Assembly (NCBI GenBank): GCA_035356615.1
Contig: DAOQSN010000025.1
Coordinates: 17,831-81,830 of the forward strand
Source: JAKQDH01 sp029558835
GTDB taxonomy: Bacteria > Planctomycetota > Phycisphaerae > UBA1845
DNA length: 64,000 nucleotides
Reading direction: 5' to 3'
A program made the translations under genes and the position numbers. The stretch's first letter is position 1, and each line of letters begins with the position of its first letter. Shown in pieces: positions 16,030-23,876 of this stretch. The notes below the pieces were generated by a model, which was not told the DNA's origin, ran no database searches, and saw only the letters and a program-made list of their open reading frames with translations.

Positions 16030-17274
16030 TTAAGCCGGCAGCGCCGCGAGCGCGTCACGCGCTGCGTCGTACCGGGCGTTGATCTTGAGGGCCCGCTGGT
16101 ACGCCCGGCGGGCGCGCTGCCACTGCCCCTGGTCGCGGTAGAGGTTGCCCAGCAGGAAGAACACGTCCGCGTAACGGGCACCGGCGCGGACGGCCTGTTC
16201 CAGACGCGTGGTGGCGTCGGCCGTCCGGTCCGTGGCCTGGTAGAGCTTCGCCAGTTCGATGAGCGCCCGGATGTAGCGAGGTTTGAGCCCTACGGCGCGT
16301 TCGTTGGCGTCGATGGCTTCCGGCCGGCGCCCCAGCCGGGAGAGCACCTGCCCGCAATGGAAGTGCAGTTCCGCGTGCTCGGGCTGATGCGCGAGCGCCC
16401 GTTCGAGCGTTCCCAGGAGGACGGCGAAGACGTCGGGGTCAACCTGGTCCTCCGGCAGGGACAGAAACGCATCAACGAAGTCCGGGTCGGTCTCAATCAC
16501 GCGCAGCAGGCCGTTGAGCCCCTGCGGATCGGTAAGCGCGCCGTCGTCCGGCAGCACGACCCGCAGGGACACAGGGCCCTGTTCCTGCTGCGCGACCGCC
16601 AAGGCTGCCTGGGCCAGCAGCAATCCTATGCGGGGGTCGTGCGGGCGACGGGCCTGGGCCTTCTGCAAGCAGGCGACAGCCTCCGCCGGCGCTTGCCGCA
16701 GTCCACGACACAGCGCCAGACTGACGAGCGCCTCGGTGTGCCCGCGATCGAGGTTGGCCGCCTGGGTGAAACGCAGCTCCGCCTCGTCGTACTCCTCCGC
16801 GTCGGCGAGCAGCGTCCCAAGCTGGAAGTGCAACTCGGCACACTCGGGATCGCGCGCGATGGCCTGGCGGAGGGCGTCGATAGCGGCCGGGTGCTGCCCG
16901 TCGGCCCACAGCGACAGAGCGTGGCGGATCTGGGCGGCCGGCTGGTCCGCTTCGCGGCGGGCGGCACGCTCAAGATGGTGCGTCGCCTCGGACGTCTTTC
17001 CTTGGCCCAGGTACGACGCCGCCAGCAGCGTGGCCAGGGATTCACCCCGGTAGCCGTACACGGAGGCGCGGGAGAACGCGATCCCCGCCTCCGTAAACCG
17101 GCCGGCATTCAGCAGGCAGATGCCGCGGCGCACCTCGTTAAGCCCCTGGAAGTACTGTTTCAGGCGCTCCCGGAGTACGGCGTCCTGTCGGCTTGCTGCG
17201 GCGACGGCGCCGGAGCCAGACGGCATGCCGCGCGGTGGGGACTTCCGGTTCGATTCGGGCGGATGCGATGACAT
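16030..17274 (-). CDS. Tetratricopeptide repeat protein, first gene of the TPR pair
   Basis: A 414-residue TPR protein with about nine to ten repeats, for example RRGICLLNAGRFTEAGIAFS, ECAELHFQLGTLLADAEEYD and RYADVFFLLGNLYRDQGQWQ. The ATG at 17274 (MSSHPPESN) is preferred: the in-frame extension to 17403 would translate a family D repeat (GHVGRRAPAP-like), not a plausible protein segment. Residues 1-35 are a Ser/Pro/Arg-rich leader without signal features. Repeats in the middle (about 200-270) are less regular, with LRVVLPDDGALTDPQGLNGL between units. It is directly followed by the larger TPR gene. Gene order suggests a joint role, perhaps as assembly factors, but nothing in the sequence names the client. 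Confidence 0.82.
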   Translation of the reverse strand: MSSHPPESNRKSPPRGMPSGSGAVAAASRQDAVLRERLKQYFQGLNEVRRGICLLNAGRFTEAGIAFSRASVYGYRGESLATLLAASYLGQGKTSEATHHLERAARREADQPAAQIRHALSLWADGQHPAAIDALRQAIARDPECAELHFQLGTLLADAEEYDEAELRFTQAANLDRGHTEALVSLALCRGLRQAPAEAVACLQKAQARRPHDPRIGLLLAQAALAVAQQEQGPVSLRVVLPDDGALTDPQGLNGLLRVIETDPDFVDAFLSLPEDQVDPDVFAVLLGTLERALAHQPEHAELHFHCGQVLSRLGRRPEAIDANERAVGLKPRYIRALIELAKLYQATDRTADATTRLEQAVRAGARYADVFFLLGNLYRDQGQWQRARRAYQRALKINARYDAARDALAALPA

Positions 17275-17694
17275 AGTGCAACTGCTCGCTTTCGGAGTGT
17301 CGTTACCCCTGGCAGCCGGTTGCAGACGTGGCGCCGGTGCCCTGCGACCGACGTGGAAACCGCCGGACGCCCGGGTACGGCAGGCTGCCGCCGCCCCGTC
17401 CACCTTGGGCTGCTACAGGCTGTATCGGAAGCCGTTTCAGCAGGGGTTACTACCGGCTAGTCGGCACAGTTATCAGAACCGTGGGGGCTCAAGCCAGGTC
17501 TGTGTTTGGCGTGGTTTCCACGTCCTCATCCGCCACCGGCAAGCTTTGGCGGGCGACATCTGGACCCCTCTCCCCCTGGGAGAGGGGCAGGGGTGAGGGC
17601 GGCGGAGCCGAAGACGCCCCCAGGTGCACACACACGCTCGCCCGCCACGCACGCTTGTGCACAGCATCGGGGATGGCATCTGGGGCGTCCCACG
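17275..17694. other. 420-base gap with family D and family C repeats
   Basis: No gene is seen. A family D unit (GACGTGGCGCC..CCGACGTGGAAACCGCC, about 17326-17367) and a family C hairpin (ACCCCTCTCCCCCTGGGAGA, about 17564-17604, with its tail GGGGTGAGGGCGGCGGAG) are present. The promoter of the TPR pair should lie in the left part. Confidence 0.55.
17564..17604. repeat. Family C hairpin with GGGTGAGGGCGGCG tail
   Basis: CCCCTCTCCCCCTGGGAGAGGGG forms the stem-loop and is followed by CAGGGGTGAGGGCGGCGGA. The same hairpin plus tail occurs at 31283-31320 and 56953-56996, which defines a longer conserved unit than the hairpin alone. Confidence 0.7.
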
Positions 17695-19443
17695 TTATCG
17701 GCCCCAAAGCCTGCGCGCAACGGCGACAAGCTCCGCCCGCTCGGTAGGCGTGAACAACCACCCGCACAGGCCCAGCATGACCACGGCCAGGAGGGCCACG
17801 CACGCCGGCACCCAACCCCAGCCCACGGCAAGCGTGGCCGCGACCAACCCGAGCGTGCGCACGGGTAACGCCAGCCGCAGACACAGCAGCAGAACAACGA
17901 GGCCACCGGCCGCGGCAGCCACTCCCGCCACCGACGCCCACGCGGCCCGACCCAGCGCATCGGCGGCGTCAACAACGCGACCACCGTCGGCGGGTGCCGC
18001 GCCGCCTCCCGGGGGCCCGAGCAGCACGTGCGCCGCCCCCACGCTGACTACCATACCGATCAGCCAGGCGGCACACGTCCAGTGCGGCTTCTGTACAAGA
18101 TTGAACCGAATGGCGAGAAGTCCCAGCACGCCCACGATCACGAAGAACAGCAGCAAGGGGTCATAGGCGGCTGCACCCAGCGCGAACGAACGCGGCAGGA
18201 CGTGCATCAACACCGGCCGGGCGACGCTCAGCGCGGCCGCCCCGGCCAGCAAGGCTACGAGGCTGACGCCCGTCAGCAGGTCCAGCCGTTCGAGTGAAGC
18301 GGGTCGCCCGCGTTGTTCCCACGTGGCCGTGACGTGGGCGGCCGCGACGGTCGACAGCACCACGGCCCCAATCTGAATCAACTGCGTCATCGTGCGAATG
18401 GCGTGGAAGGTACCCACAACGGCGGCATCCGTGGCGCGCAGCAGGTGCCACACCGGGTAATAGGAGAGCGCGTTCCACAGCAGGGCCGTTGCCGCCAGCC
18501 ACAGGCTGTAGGTCATGAGCCGACCGCCCAGCTGCCCCGGCCGCGCAAGACCCTGATCCCCCGGTGCACCCTCCGCCCGGTTTCCCCTCAGGGGAGACGG
18601 TGGAGTGAGGCGTGAAGCCGCGTCCTTTGCCCCCTCTCCCCTCAGGGGAGAGGGCAGGGTGAGGGGTGAAGCTCCCGCGACTCCACCCTCCCCCAACCCC
18701 TCTCTGGAAGGGAGGGGGGCGGCGGCGCGGACCCTCAGCAACGGCAGTCGCCGCAGCAACCCAGGGACAAACACCACAACGGCCACAACATTGCTCGCCG
18801 TGTAGCTCCACACCAGAGTCTGCGCATCCCGCCAACCCAGCAGCGGCAAACCCAGGGCCAGCGCTGTGAACAGGATCGTCGCGAGCAACTCGACGACACT
18901 CACCGCGCGGAACATGCGGAGACCCTTCAGCATACCCAGCAACGTCTGGTACGGAGCGAGGGTAATGACGCAGATGAGCACCGCGCGCAAGAGGCCTACC
19001 GTCTCGGGCGAAACCCCTCTCCCCCTGGGGGGAGAGGGTAGGCTGAGGGGGGATGCCGTCCCGCTTGCCTGCCCGGCCGCGGAGAAGAGGACCGGCCCGA
19101 GCGCGCCGGCCGCCAGCCATAACAACAACCCGATCCCGACGGTCAGCAGCGTCAGCCGCACGCCCACCCGGACCGTGAAAGACTTGAGCGTTCCCCGCGC
19201 CTCGTGCAGCGGAGCAAAACGCGCTACGCCTTCATACAGCCCGCCGGTACACACCGGCAGCAGCACGTTGACGACCAGCAGTGCCAGCCCGAAAAGCCCG
19301 TACTGCTCCTTGCTGATCAGCCAGGCGAGCACCACGCCCCGCGCCAACCCCAGCCCGCGCTGCGCCAGCGTTGCGGCCGAGTGCACTCCCATCGAGAGCA
19401 CCACGGCGTCGGCGCGGAAGAGGTTGTCAAAGCGATGCCGCAT
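17695..19443 (-). CDS. Lipopolysaccharide/oligosaccharide flippase-like membrane protein
   Basis: A 582-residue polytopic membrane protein of the MATE/Wzx-like polysaccharide transporter superfamily, thought to flip lipid-linked glycans across the inner membrane. The ATG at 19443 follows a GGAG box and begins RHRFDNLFRADAVVLSMGVH, a normal flippase N terminus. About 12-14 hydrophobic segments can be seen, e.g. LFGLALLVVNVLLPVC, LTLLTVGIGLLLWLAAGAL and LLLFFVIVGVLGLLAIRFNL. Two polar loops are encoded by family C hairpins in frame: TASPLSLPSPPRGRG (around residue 130) and a ~55-residue run with APLPSREGLGEGG, SPLTLPSPLRGEG and LTPPSPLRG (around 235-290). Without them the length would be near the family norm of ~510. 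No glycan-synthesis cluster surrounds it. Confidence 0.8.
   Translation of the reverse strand: MRHRFDNLFRADAVVLSMGVHSAATLAQRGLGLARGVVLAWLISKEQYGLFGLALLVVNVLLPVCTGGLYEGVARFAPLHEARGTLKSFTVRVGVRLTLLTVGIGLLLWLAAGALGPVLFSAAGQASGTASPLSLPSPPRGRGVSPETVGLLRAVLICVITLAPYQTLLGMLKGLRMFRAVSVVELLATILFTALALGLPLLGWRDAQTLVWSYTASNVVAVVVFVPGLLRRLPLLRVRAAAPLPSREGLGEGGVAGASPLTLPSPLRGEGAKDAASRLTPPSPLRGNRAEGAPGDQGLARPGQLGGRLMTYSLWLAATALLWNALSYYPVWHLLRATDAAVVGTFHAIRTMTQLIQIGAVVLSTVAAAHVTATWEQRGRPASLERLDLLTGVSLVALLAGAAALSVARPVLMHVLPRSFALGAAAYDPLLLFFVIVGVLGLLAIRFNLVQKPHWTCAAWLIGMVVSVGAAHVLLGPPGGGAAPADGGRVVDAADALGRAAWASVAGVAAAAGGLVVLLLCLRLALPVRTLGLVAATLAVGWGWVPACVALLAVVMLGLCGWLFTPTERAELVAVARRLWGR
18585..18720. repeat. 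Three family C hairpins in frame inside the flippase gene
   Basis: CCCCTCAGGGGAG, CCCCTCTCCCCTCAGGGGAG and CCCCTCTCTGGAAGGGAGGG lie one after another and encode LTPPSPLRG, LTLPSPLRGEG and PLPSREGLGEGG on the minus strand. The neighbouring coding sequence is hydrophobic and conserved-looking; this stretch is not. Confidence 0.75.
19012..19053. repeat. Fourth family C hairpin inside the flippase gene
   Basis: AACCCCTCTCCCCCTGGGGGGAGAGGGT forms the stem-loop and is followed by AGGCTGAGGGGGGA. It encodes SPLSLPSPPRGRGV on the minus strand, in frame, between two membrane segments. Confidence 0.7.
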
Positions 19444-19476
19444 GTGAACTCCATGTCCGCGCGCCGAGCGATCGTC

Positions 19477-19562
19477 CCGGTAGCGTCGGCCCCCGTGGGC
19501 GACATAGGACTCCCGTGCCTCGGTCAACTTCTACGTCGCCCACGGGAGGGCGACGCTACATC
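19477..19562. repeat. Family D element forming an ~85-base inverted repeat
   Basis: GTAGCGTCGGCCCCCGTGGG at the left pairs, with two or three mismatches, with CCCACGGGAGGGCGACGCTAC at the right around a short centre. It lies just upstream of the flippase start and between two divergent genes. Confidence 0.65.
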
Positions 19563-19666
19563 GCGCCGTCCCTCACGCCGCACCCGCTCCGACCCACTGG
19601 TGGTAGACAGGTGACACCACCTGACGTAACCTCCCGCGACGCCGCCAAGTGCCTCAGGAGGCGACC

Positions 19667-21133
19667 ATGCTAGTCCGTGAGCTGCTCGCTGCCAATCGGG
19701 AGTGTCCGGATAAGCCGGCCGTCGACGATGGTCGGCTGGTGCTCTCGTACCGGCGGCTTACCCGCCTGTCGCTCGCGCTGCGCGGTCTGGTGCGGCGGCA
19801 CGCGCGCAGCGAACGGGTCGGCATCATGTTGCCGGCCAGCGGCGTGTTCCCCGCGGCCCTGTTCGGCACGCTCTGGGCGGGCAAGGTGGCCGTCCCGCTC
19901 AACTTCCTGCTGCAGCCGGCGGAGCTCGAGTTCATCGTTCGCGACGCCGGGTTGGACCTCATCCTGAGCATCAAGCCGTTTGCGGATCGCCTCAGCACGC
20001 TGCCGGCGCGAGTGCTGTACCTCGAGGACCAGCACCTGAAGCTGCGGACGTTGGCCGCCTCCCTGCGGTCGCTGCCGCCGGCCGACGCGGACCCGGCAGC
20101 GACGGCAGTGCTCCTCTACACTTCCGGTACGACGGCCGACCCCAAGGGGGTCGAGCTGACCCAGCGGAATCTACACAGCAACGCCGCCGACTCCATCGCC
20201 TCGCTCAACTTGATCTCGCAGCACCGCTTCCTGAACATGCTGCCGCCGTTTCATGTTTTCGGGCTGACGGGCAACGTCCTGGTTCCGGTGCTGCTGCGTG
20301 GCAGCGTGGTAGCCGTGCCGCGCTTCAGCCCGGTGGCCGTACTCCACGCGATCGCGGACAAAGAGACGTCCATCATCCTGGCCGTCCCCAGCATGCTGGC
20401 GGCCCTGCTGCGCATGAAGTCCGCGACGGCCGAGACGTTCCGTTCGGTGCTGCTGGTCATCAGCGGGGGTGAGCCGCTGCCCGCGGCCGTGCGCAAGGGG
20501 TTCGAGGAGCGCTTCAGCGTCGTCATCCGGGAGGGGTACGGCATGACGGAGACGTCGCCGATCATCTCCGCCTGCTCCGTGCTTGAGAACCGCGTCGGCA
20601 GCGTGGGCAAGCCGGTCCGCAACATGGAGGTGCGCATCCTGGATGGCGCGGGTCAGTCGCTGCCGCCCGGCGCGGACGGCGAGATCACCGTCCGCGGGCC
20701 GAGTGTAATGAAGGGTTACTACCATCGCCCGGAGGAAACGGCAGCCGTGCTCAGTGCTGACGGCTGGCTGCGCACGGGCGATATCGGGCATCTCGATGAC
20801 GATGGGTTTCTGTATATCACCGGGCGCAGTAAGGAACTCATTATTATTGCCGGCGAGAACGTGTTTCCGGGTGAGATTGAGTCGGCCCTGGTGGCGCACC
20901 CCGGCGTGTTGGAGGCGGCCGTCATCGGCGTCCCCGACGAAAGCCGCGGCGAGGCCCCGGTCGCCTTTGTTACTCCGGAACCCGGGCAGCAGCTCGCCGA
21001 GGAGCAATTAAAGCAGTTTGTCCGCCAAAGCCTGGCCGGTTACAAGGTCCCCAAGCGCATCTACATTCGGGAAGACCTGCCCCACGGCCCGACGGGGAAG
21101 ATCCTCAAACGGAGCCTCCGTGAGCTGCTGTGA
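19667..21133 (+). CDS. AMP-dependent acyl-CoA synthetase/ligase
   Basis: A 488-residue adenylate-forming enzyme of the acyl-CoA synthetase class, which activates a carboxylic acid with ATP and transfers it to CoA or a carrier. The ATG at 19667 follows AGGAGG by five bases. Signatures: the phosphate-binding loop TAVLLYTSGTTADPKGV, PPFHVFGLTG, the adenine motif REGYGMTETSPI, WLRTGDIGHLDDDGFLYITG and the C-terminal catalytic lysine in GPTGKILKRSLREL. Size and motifs resemble long-chain fatty acid-CoA ligases, but the substrate cannot be fixed. It is divergent from the flippase and separated from it by a palindromic element. The next gene is a small membrane protein 147 bases downstream. Confidence 0.88.
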   Translation: MLVRELLAANRECPDKPAVDDGRLVLSYRRLTRLSLALRGLVRRHARSERVGIMLPASGVFPAALFGTLWAGKVAVPLNFLLQPAELEFIVRDAGLDLILSIKPFADRLSTLPARVLYLEDQHLKLRTLAASLRSLPPADADPAATAVLLYTSGTTADPKGVELTQRNLHSNAADSIASLNLISQHRFLNMLPPFHVFGLTGNVLVPVLLRGSVVAVPRFSPVAVLHAIADKETSIILAVPSMLAALLRMKSATAETFRSVLLVISGGEPLPAAVRKGFEERFSVVIREGYGMTETSPIISACSVLENRVGSVGKPVRNMEVRILDGAGQSLPPGADGEITVRGPSVMKGYYHRPEETAAVLSADGWLRTGDIGHLDDDGFLYITGRSKELIIIAGENVFPGEIESALVAHPGVLEAAVIGVPDESRGEAPVAFVTPEPGQQLAEEQLKQFVRQSLAGYKVPKRIYIREDLPHGPTGKILKRSLRELL

Positions 21134-21280
21134 CACGAGAGCGCGCAATTGAGCGTGGTCCAGTCCGACTTTACCGATCCTAGCGCATTGACAGACCCAG
21201 ACGATTAGCATATTGTGTGCTGCAGCGCCGACGGTCACATCGTGGCAAGAAGCCACTGCATGCCGGCAGGAGAATGCGTC

Positions 21281-21523
21281 ATGTCCGATCAACCTTTTCA
21301 GGAGCAGGTGGATACTCTGCGAGCAGAGGTTGCCTGGCTCTCTCAACGCTTGCAGGCCCTCGAATCCAGACCCCCTCAACGCAAACCATACACGATGCTC
21401 TTGAGCCACAGCTTCTTCGAACGGGCGTTTGCCGTCTACGGACACGTCTTCGTAGCGGGGTTGATTATCGCCGTGCCCGTGTACGTGCTCATACTGTTGC
21501 TGGCCGTCGCTTTCCGGCCCTGA
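21281..21523 (+). CDS. Small membrane protein with an N-terminal coiled coil
   Basis: An 80-residue protein with no family recognised. The ATG at 21281 is seven bases after an AGGAGA box. Residues 4-27 (PFQEQVDTLRAEVAWLSQRL) have a heptad pattern suggesting a short coiled coil. A polar stretch (ESRPPQRKPY) precedes one strong membrane segment (VFVAGLIIAVPVYVLILLLAVAF, about 56-78) at the C terminus. The layout is like a tail-anchored protein with a cytoplasmic coiled coil. It follows the acyl-CoA ligase on the same strand but has its own gap, and the next gene converges from the other side. Confidence 0.65.
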   Translation: MSDQPFQEQVDTLRAEVAWLSQRLQALESRPPQRKPYTMLLSHSFFERAFAVYGHVFVAGLIIAVPVYVLILLLAVAFRP

Positions 21524-21680
21524 GTAGCCGTGTGTGGTAGTGGCCGCGAGCGTCGCAAGTGCCGGCGCGGCCCTGCTCCTTGGCCAAGGGTGCGACGGAC
21601 GTGCACAACCAAGGTGCAGCGGCTCTCAACGCGCGAGGAACTCCGCTTAGCACTCCCCGAGGCGAGCTGCAGGGTGAGCG

Positions 21681-23642
21681 TCACTTGCCGTTGCTCTCCG
21701 TCGCAGGGATTGCTTCCAGAAGCTGCCGGACGCCCGGATGATCCGCGCCCAGGCGCGTTGCCCGGAAGACACCACCGCCGGGGTCACCGCCCGGCCCTTC
21801 TGGAGGTCCCCAGGGTCCACCGCCCGGTGGACCAGGGGGTCGACGACCGCGCGGTCCCGGTGGTCGGTCGGGTCCTCCCGGTGCAGCAGGGTCGTCAACG
21901 CGTCCCCCGCCGGCGCCGTCACGGGACTGCGGAGGGGTCGCACCGGCGTCGTCACCGGGCTGCGGCCGGTCCGGACCCGCGTCGCCGGGCCGGCGATCCC
22001 GGAAGCGCGGACCCCGGGGCGGGCCGCGAAACGGACCGAACCCCTCGCGCGGGCCTTCGCGCTCGAAGTATGGGTTGACGTAGTCCCAGACGGTCTTGCC
22101 CTCCGCGGTGACCTCGAAGATGCGGGCCGCCTCGCCGGAGCAGATCAACGTGTTCCCGTTCGGCAGCCGCTGAGCCCCGGAGATATGGCTCGCGAAGAAG
22201 TCGGTCTTGTTGCCGGCCGCGTATTCCCAACTCGGCTTCGCCGGCTCATACGCCTTTCCCGGCTCAAGCCGATAGCGTCCGGCCGCATCGATCGGCGGCG
22301 CGAACTCGACAATCGACGAGTACGGCTCGCCCGGCCGGCCGGTGCCGTTGTTGAAGACCAGCAGGTGCCCGCTACCGGAGTATCCTTCGGGAATCCAACG
22401 CGCGTCATGTTGGGCGAACAGCGTCTGGTCCTTCGCCCCGCCGGCGCCGTACGCCCGCGGATTGCCCCAACGGTACAGCAGGTCGCCGCCCTTGCCATAC
22501 CGTCCGCCGGCATGACCGGCCGCCTCCTGCGTGGTTGTGCTGTGGTCAATGATCCAGATTTCGTTGAACGTGTGCACGCTGAGGGCGATCTGATCGAGCT
22601 TCGCGTTGTAGTCGATCGAGTTCGTGTGGCACCAGTCCGCCATCATCCTCGGTCCGCCCGGTCCGCCCGGCCCCGGACCAAAGGGCGGTGGTCCCTCGTC
22701 CGCGTCGCCGGCATCCTCCGGCTCGTCGCCGCCGACGTATCCCAGCGAGCGCAACCGCTCGATCTCGGCCGGCGTCTCCCGCGGGGCCCGGCGCTGATAG
22801 TTCAAGTCCACCAGCTCCGGATGCTCCGCGACCACGCCGTAATTGGGCTTGTCCTTGTCGAGACTCTGGACAAGATGGTCCCAGACGTGCCACTCCCAGA
22901 CGATATTGCCACCCGACGTACCCTCCGGCTCCACTTCGATGACGCAATCCGGCCACATCTCGTCGCCGGGCAGGTCCTCGGGATCGCGGCCCGCGGCGAT
23001 GGCCTGCTCGCGAGTCTTCTTCTCCCAGGCAATGAGCAGGACGTGCCCGTTGGGCAGCGGCTTGATGTCATGGTGCTGGCAGTGGTGCTCGTCGGCGTAC
23101 ACGAAGTCCCAGAGGACCTTGCCATCCGGCGCGAGGCGTTCGATTCGTCCACCGATCCCGCCGCCTTCAGAGTGTCGGTTGCCCGGCTGGCGGGCGGTGC
23201 GCAGCAGGCTGCCATCATCGAGCAGGTACACCGCCTGGCCCGGCACATACTTGCTGGGCCAGGAATGAACCAGCTTCCCCTGCATGTCCACGAGGTACGT
23301 CGTCGTCGAATTGAGAGGCGCGAAGAGCGTGTAGCCCGCGTAGGTCGCCTCGGTGCTGAGAATCAATCCGCGTTTGGGTAGCTCAGCGACCGGCTCGGAC
23401 GACGGCTGCTGCTCCGTGGGGGCGCCGGGCGACGCCTGTTCGTGCGCCCATGTCGCAACCGGCGCCGCAGCAGGTGCCGACTCCGCCGGGCGCGAAACCT
23501 CCTGACCAGCGGCATGCACCGCGAACACCCACGCCAGCAGCGGCAGACCGACTGCAGTGAACCGCCGGCAGCGAATCCCACAGGTTGCGTGCACCGCATG
23601 CCCTTTCGTGGCAAACTCAGAGTCTGTGACCAACGCCTCCAT
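21681..23642 (-). CDS. Exported aryl-sulfotransferase-like beta-propeller protein
   Basis: A 653-residue exported protein similar in layout to bacterial arylsulfotransferase (ASST) family members. Recognisable parts are GYTLFAPLNSTTTYLVDMQG, GGRIERLAPDGKVLWDFVYA, HHCQHHDIKPLPNGHVLLIA, WEWHVWDHLVQ, WCHTNSIDYN and the late QRLPNGNTLICSGEAARIFE: propeller blades with the DG.VLW and H.D....NG patterns. Classic ASST transfers sulfate between phenols; whether that chemistry holds here is not established. The C-terminal ~110 residues are Pro/Gly/Arg-rich (GPPRGPRFRDRRPGD) and low in complexity. An ATG at 23642 or a GTG at 23594 could start; the latter leaves a compact signal peptide (RRFTAVGLPLLAWVFAVHAA). 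Confidence 0.72.
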   Translation of the reverse strand: MEALVTDSEFATKGHAVHATCGIRCRRFTAVGLPLLAWVFAVHAAGQEVSRPAESAPAAAPVATWAHEQASPGAPTEQQPSSEPVAELPKRGLILSTEATYAGYTLFAPLNSTTTYLVDMQGKLVHSWPSKYVPGQAVYLLDDGSLLRTARQPGNRHSEGGGIGGRIERLAPDGKVLWDFVYADEHHCQHHDIKPLPNGHVLLIAWEKKTREQAIAAGRDPEDLPGDEMWPDCVIEVEPEGTSGGNIVWEWHVWDHLVQSLDKDKPNYGVVAEHPELVDLNYQRRAPRETPAEIERLRSLGYVGGDEPEDAGDADEGPPPFGPGPGGPGGPRMMADWCHTNSIDYNAKLDQIALSVHTFNEIWIIDHSTTTQEAAGHAGGRYGKGGDLLYRWGNPRAYGAGGAKDQTLFAQHDARWIPEGYSGSGHLLVFNNGTGRPGEPYSSIVEFAPPIDAAGRYRLEPGKAYEPAKPSWEYAAGNKTDFFASHISGAQRLPNGNTLICSGEAARIFEVTAEGKTVWDYVNPYFEREGPREGFGPFRGPPRGPRFRDRRPGDAGPDRPQPGDDAGATPPQSRDGAGGGRVDDPAAPGGPDRPPGPRGRRPPGPPGGGPWGPPEGPGGDPGGGVFRATRLGADHPGVRQLLEAIPATESNGK

Positions 23643-23687
23643 CAGGGGGAAGAGTCGGGGGAGCGGTCGAGGCGACGGAGCATTCCC

Positions 23688-23800
23688 CCTCACCCTACCC
23701 TCTCCGAAAAGGGGAGAGGGGTTCTGTCGAGCCGCGGCGCAGCCGCGTTCACCCCCTCACCCTGCCCTCTCCCCCGAGGGGGGAGAGGGGTTCTGCCAGG
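23688..23800. repeat. Tandem pair of family C hairpins
   Basis: Two hairpins, CCCTCTCCGAAAAGGGGAG and CCCTCTCCCCCGAGGGGGGA, each preceded by CCCTCACCCT and followed by AGGGGTTCTG, lie between the aryl-sulfotransferase-like gene and the RCC1-repeat gene. The pair looks like a duplication of a ~65-base unit. Confidence 0.7.
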
Positions 23801-23876
23801 CGTTCTTGGGGATTGCCGGTGGGCTGTCCCAGCAGGAATAGTGTCAGAGCAGATGTCAGGCGCGGACACCGGGACA

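Noticed and set aside
17275..17403. Extension of the TPR gene to 17403
   Set aside because: The added residues are encoded by a family D repeat and have no TPR character; an ATG at 17274 is available.
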